A stretch of 64,000 bases of DNA from Halocynthiibacter namhaensis (GTDB lineage: Bacteria > Pseudomonadota > Alphaproteobacteria > Rhodobacterales > Rhodobacteraceae): positions 1-64,000 of the forward strand of contig NZ_JWIF01000074.1 in NCBI RefSeq assembly GCF_000812685.1, given 5' to 3'. A program made the translations under genes and the position numbers. The notes under the pieces are model-generated. The model had not been told where the DNA came from. It did no database searches and saw only the letters and a list, made by a program, of their open reading frames with translations. Position 1 is the stretch's first letter, and every line of letters begins with the position of its first letter. Positions 62,696 to 64,000 of the stretch are shown here, one piece after another.

Positions 62696-63237
62696 GTGGG
62701 CCAGACTGCCAAGCCATTGTTGATTAAACGCTACGCCAGCAGGCGCCTGTATAACACAGAAACCAGTGATTATGTGACGCTTGAAGACATCGCGGGGTTT
62801 ATTCAGGCGGGGCGTGAAGTGCAGATCATTGATCTCAAAAGTGGCGATGATCTTACCCGACAGTATCTATTGCAAATCATTGCAGAACGCGAAAGTCGCG
62901 GTGAAATATGTTGCCGATCAATGTGTTGACTGACCTTGTGCGCAGTTACACCAACCATGCGCAAAGCGTTGTGCCTGACTTTTTGGCCTCAAGTTTTGAG
63001 ATGTTGCGCGATGGTCAGTCCCAGATGATGGAAAACCTAGGCACGATGAATCCGATGGCCAACATGCCTGGATTTGAGATTATGAAAGCCCAACAAGAGG
63101 CGTTCATGAAGACGATGACAGCTGGTGTCGTCACCCCAGAGGCGACGCCTGCCGAAGGTAGCAACGAAGGTGAACTGGCGCAAATCAAAGAACAGCTTGC
63201 TGAACTTCAAGCTATGATGAGCAAAATTGGGAAATAG
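62696..63237 (+). pseudogene. phaR: phaR, PHA synthesis repressor, frameshifted
   Basis: GTG start at 62696 after AGGGGAAGAAT. The first frame gives the PHB_acc_N DNA-binding domain (LLIKRYASRRLYNTETSDYV, EDIAGFIQAGREVQIID, YLLQIIAERESRGE), then a short wrong tail ICCRSMC. The second frame continues MLPINVLTDLVRSYTNHAQS and DFLASSFEMLRDGQSQMMEN to a coiled-coil end (ELAQIKEQLAELQAMMSKIG). One A missing in GAAATATG (GAAAATATG) explains the break. Repaired, it is a normal repressor of about 180 residues that binds CTGC-N3-GCAG and senses PHA. Confidence 0.92.
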
Positions 63238-63263
63238 CCCTATCTCTTTCAGGGGAAATCTGG

Positions 63264-64000
63264 ATGGTTGAAAGTTCGGGGAAAGTTACCCTCTGGGCCA
63301 TTGAAATCTTCTTGGCCACCGCAGACGAAGGCGCGATTTCTGCTGCGGCTCGGCGTGTGGGGGCCAGTTCGTCTGCGGTGTCACAACAGTTATCAAGCTT
63401 GGAAACGGCCCTAGGTGCTGTCCTGTTGGACCGGTCCACGAGACCCGTCAGCTTGACACCGGCAGGTGCAATGTTTCGTCGGCGTGCCTTGGTGATCTTG
63501 AACGAGGCCGAGCAAGCAAGGGTAGAACTTGCCAGTTCAGATTTCTCAACGCTGACGCGCTTTCGCATTGGAATTATTGAAGATTTCGACGCAGACGTGA
63601 CGCCAGCGCTGTTATCAGAGATGGCGTCAGATTTATCGGATTGCCAGTTTTTACTGGAAACTGGTGCAAGCCATAAATTGAATGATTTATTGGATTCGCG
63701 TGCGTTGGACGTGATTGTGGCCGCCGATATGGGGGCTGCTGCGGACTGGATGGAGGTGCACCCATTGATGGAAGAACCCTTCATCGTTGCGGTGCCCAGG
63801 GGGGTGGTGAAGCAAGGCCTTGAAGGGGCCGCCTTCATTAATGCTTTGGGAAATCTTCCATTGATTCAATACACGCCACGCCATGTAATGGGGCGCCAAA
63901 TTTCCGCGCATCTCGCGCAGCAAAATCTACGACTTTCTCACCGCTTTGAGCTGGACAGTTATCATGCGATTATGTCGATGGTCTCCCAAGGGGCAGGGTG
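63264..64000 (+). CDS. LysR-family transcriptional regulator, 3' part outside window
   Basis: The visible 245 residues start at ATG 63264 after AGGGGAAA. The N-terminal winged helix reads WAIEIFLATADEGAISAAAR and SSSAVSQQLSSLETALGAVL, typical of LysR proteins, and the substrate-binding domain begins around FRIGIIEDFDADVTPALLSE. Its target is unknown; it reads away from phaR and the genes it may control lie beyond the window. Confidence 0.9.
   Translation, partial: MVESSGKVTLWAIEIFLATADEGAISAAARRVGASSSAVSQQLSSLETALGAVLLDRSTRPVSLTPAGAMFRRRALVILNEAEQARVELASSDFSTLTRFRIGIIEDFDADVTPALLSEMASDLSDCQFLLETGASHKLNDLLDSRALDVIVAADMGAAADWMEVHPLMEEPFIVAVPRGVVKQGLEGAAFINALGNLPLIQYTPRHVMGRQISAHLAQQNLRLSHRFELDSYHAIMSMVSQGAG

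Overview
The window looks like a chromosomal piece of a marine alphaproteobacterium of the Roseobacter/Rhodobacteraceae group. Supporting signs are the division and cell wall (dcw) cluster from mraZ to lpxC with DUF2484 genes between murC and murB, a DUF1127 gene followed by hairpins with CUCCUCCC loops (the CcaF1/CcsR arrangement of Rhodobacter), a class I polyhydroxyalkanoate (PHA) locus with CTGC-N3-GCAG operators, Flp pilins, and moderate GC content. The species cannot be named from sequence alone. LAYOUT. 1-1.3 kb: the 5' part of an IS3-family element on the minus strand, inserted into the 3' end of a gene for a secreted protein. 1.7-5.5 kb: a secreted 5'-nucleotidase, a small exported protein, tRNA-Gly(UCC), a decayed serine recombinase beside that tRNA, and a cold-shock gene. 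5.5-26.3 kb: ordinary housekeeping and accessory genes: ABC exporter, acyl-CoA synthetase, an orphan flp-flp-cpaB group, lytic transglycosylase, two identical tRNA-Gly(GCC), MAPEG protein, phosphodiesterase, beta-helix protein, pyruvate carboxylase, UvrD-type helicase, LysE/Lrp pair, aspartyl hydroxylase-like protein, phosphate transporter, and a DUF1127 gene with a six-hairpin RNA array. 26.5-55.5 kb: mrp, a long leader region resembling that of the sRNA UpsM, then mraZ-rsmH-ftsL-ftsI-murE-murF-mraY-murD, a reversed insert (M23 peptidase and BaiN-like flavoprotein), ftsW-murG-murC, three small membrane proteins, a broken gene, murB-ddl-ftsQ-ftsA-ftsZ, lpxC, bamD, recN. 55.6-58.7 kb: three alpha/beta hydrolases and a VOC protein. 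58.7-63.2 kb: phaZ, phaC, phaP, phaR; the window ends inside a LysR-type regulator. HOW IT FITS TOGETHER. The dcw genes make lipid II precursors, move them across the membrane and build the FtsZ ring; ATGA overlaps imply translational coupling in several places. The PHA locus is tied together by four CTGC-N3-GCAG sites, and a fifth lies just upstream of pyruvate carboxylase 40 kb away, suggesting shared control of carbon storage and anaplerosis. The most interesting material is RNA: the array of hairpins with anti-Shine-Dalgarno-like loops behind the DUF1127 gene, and two similar hairpins flanking the phasin gene. CAUTION. Four genes (recN, phaZ, phaR and an unnamed gene at 44.4-45.2 kb) each lack a single base that could be one base of a short homopolymer run, so sequencing under-calls are as likely as real pseudogenes.
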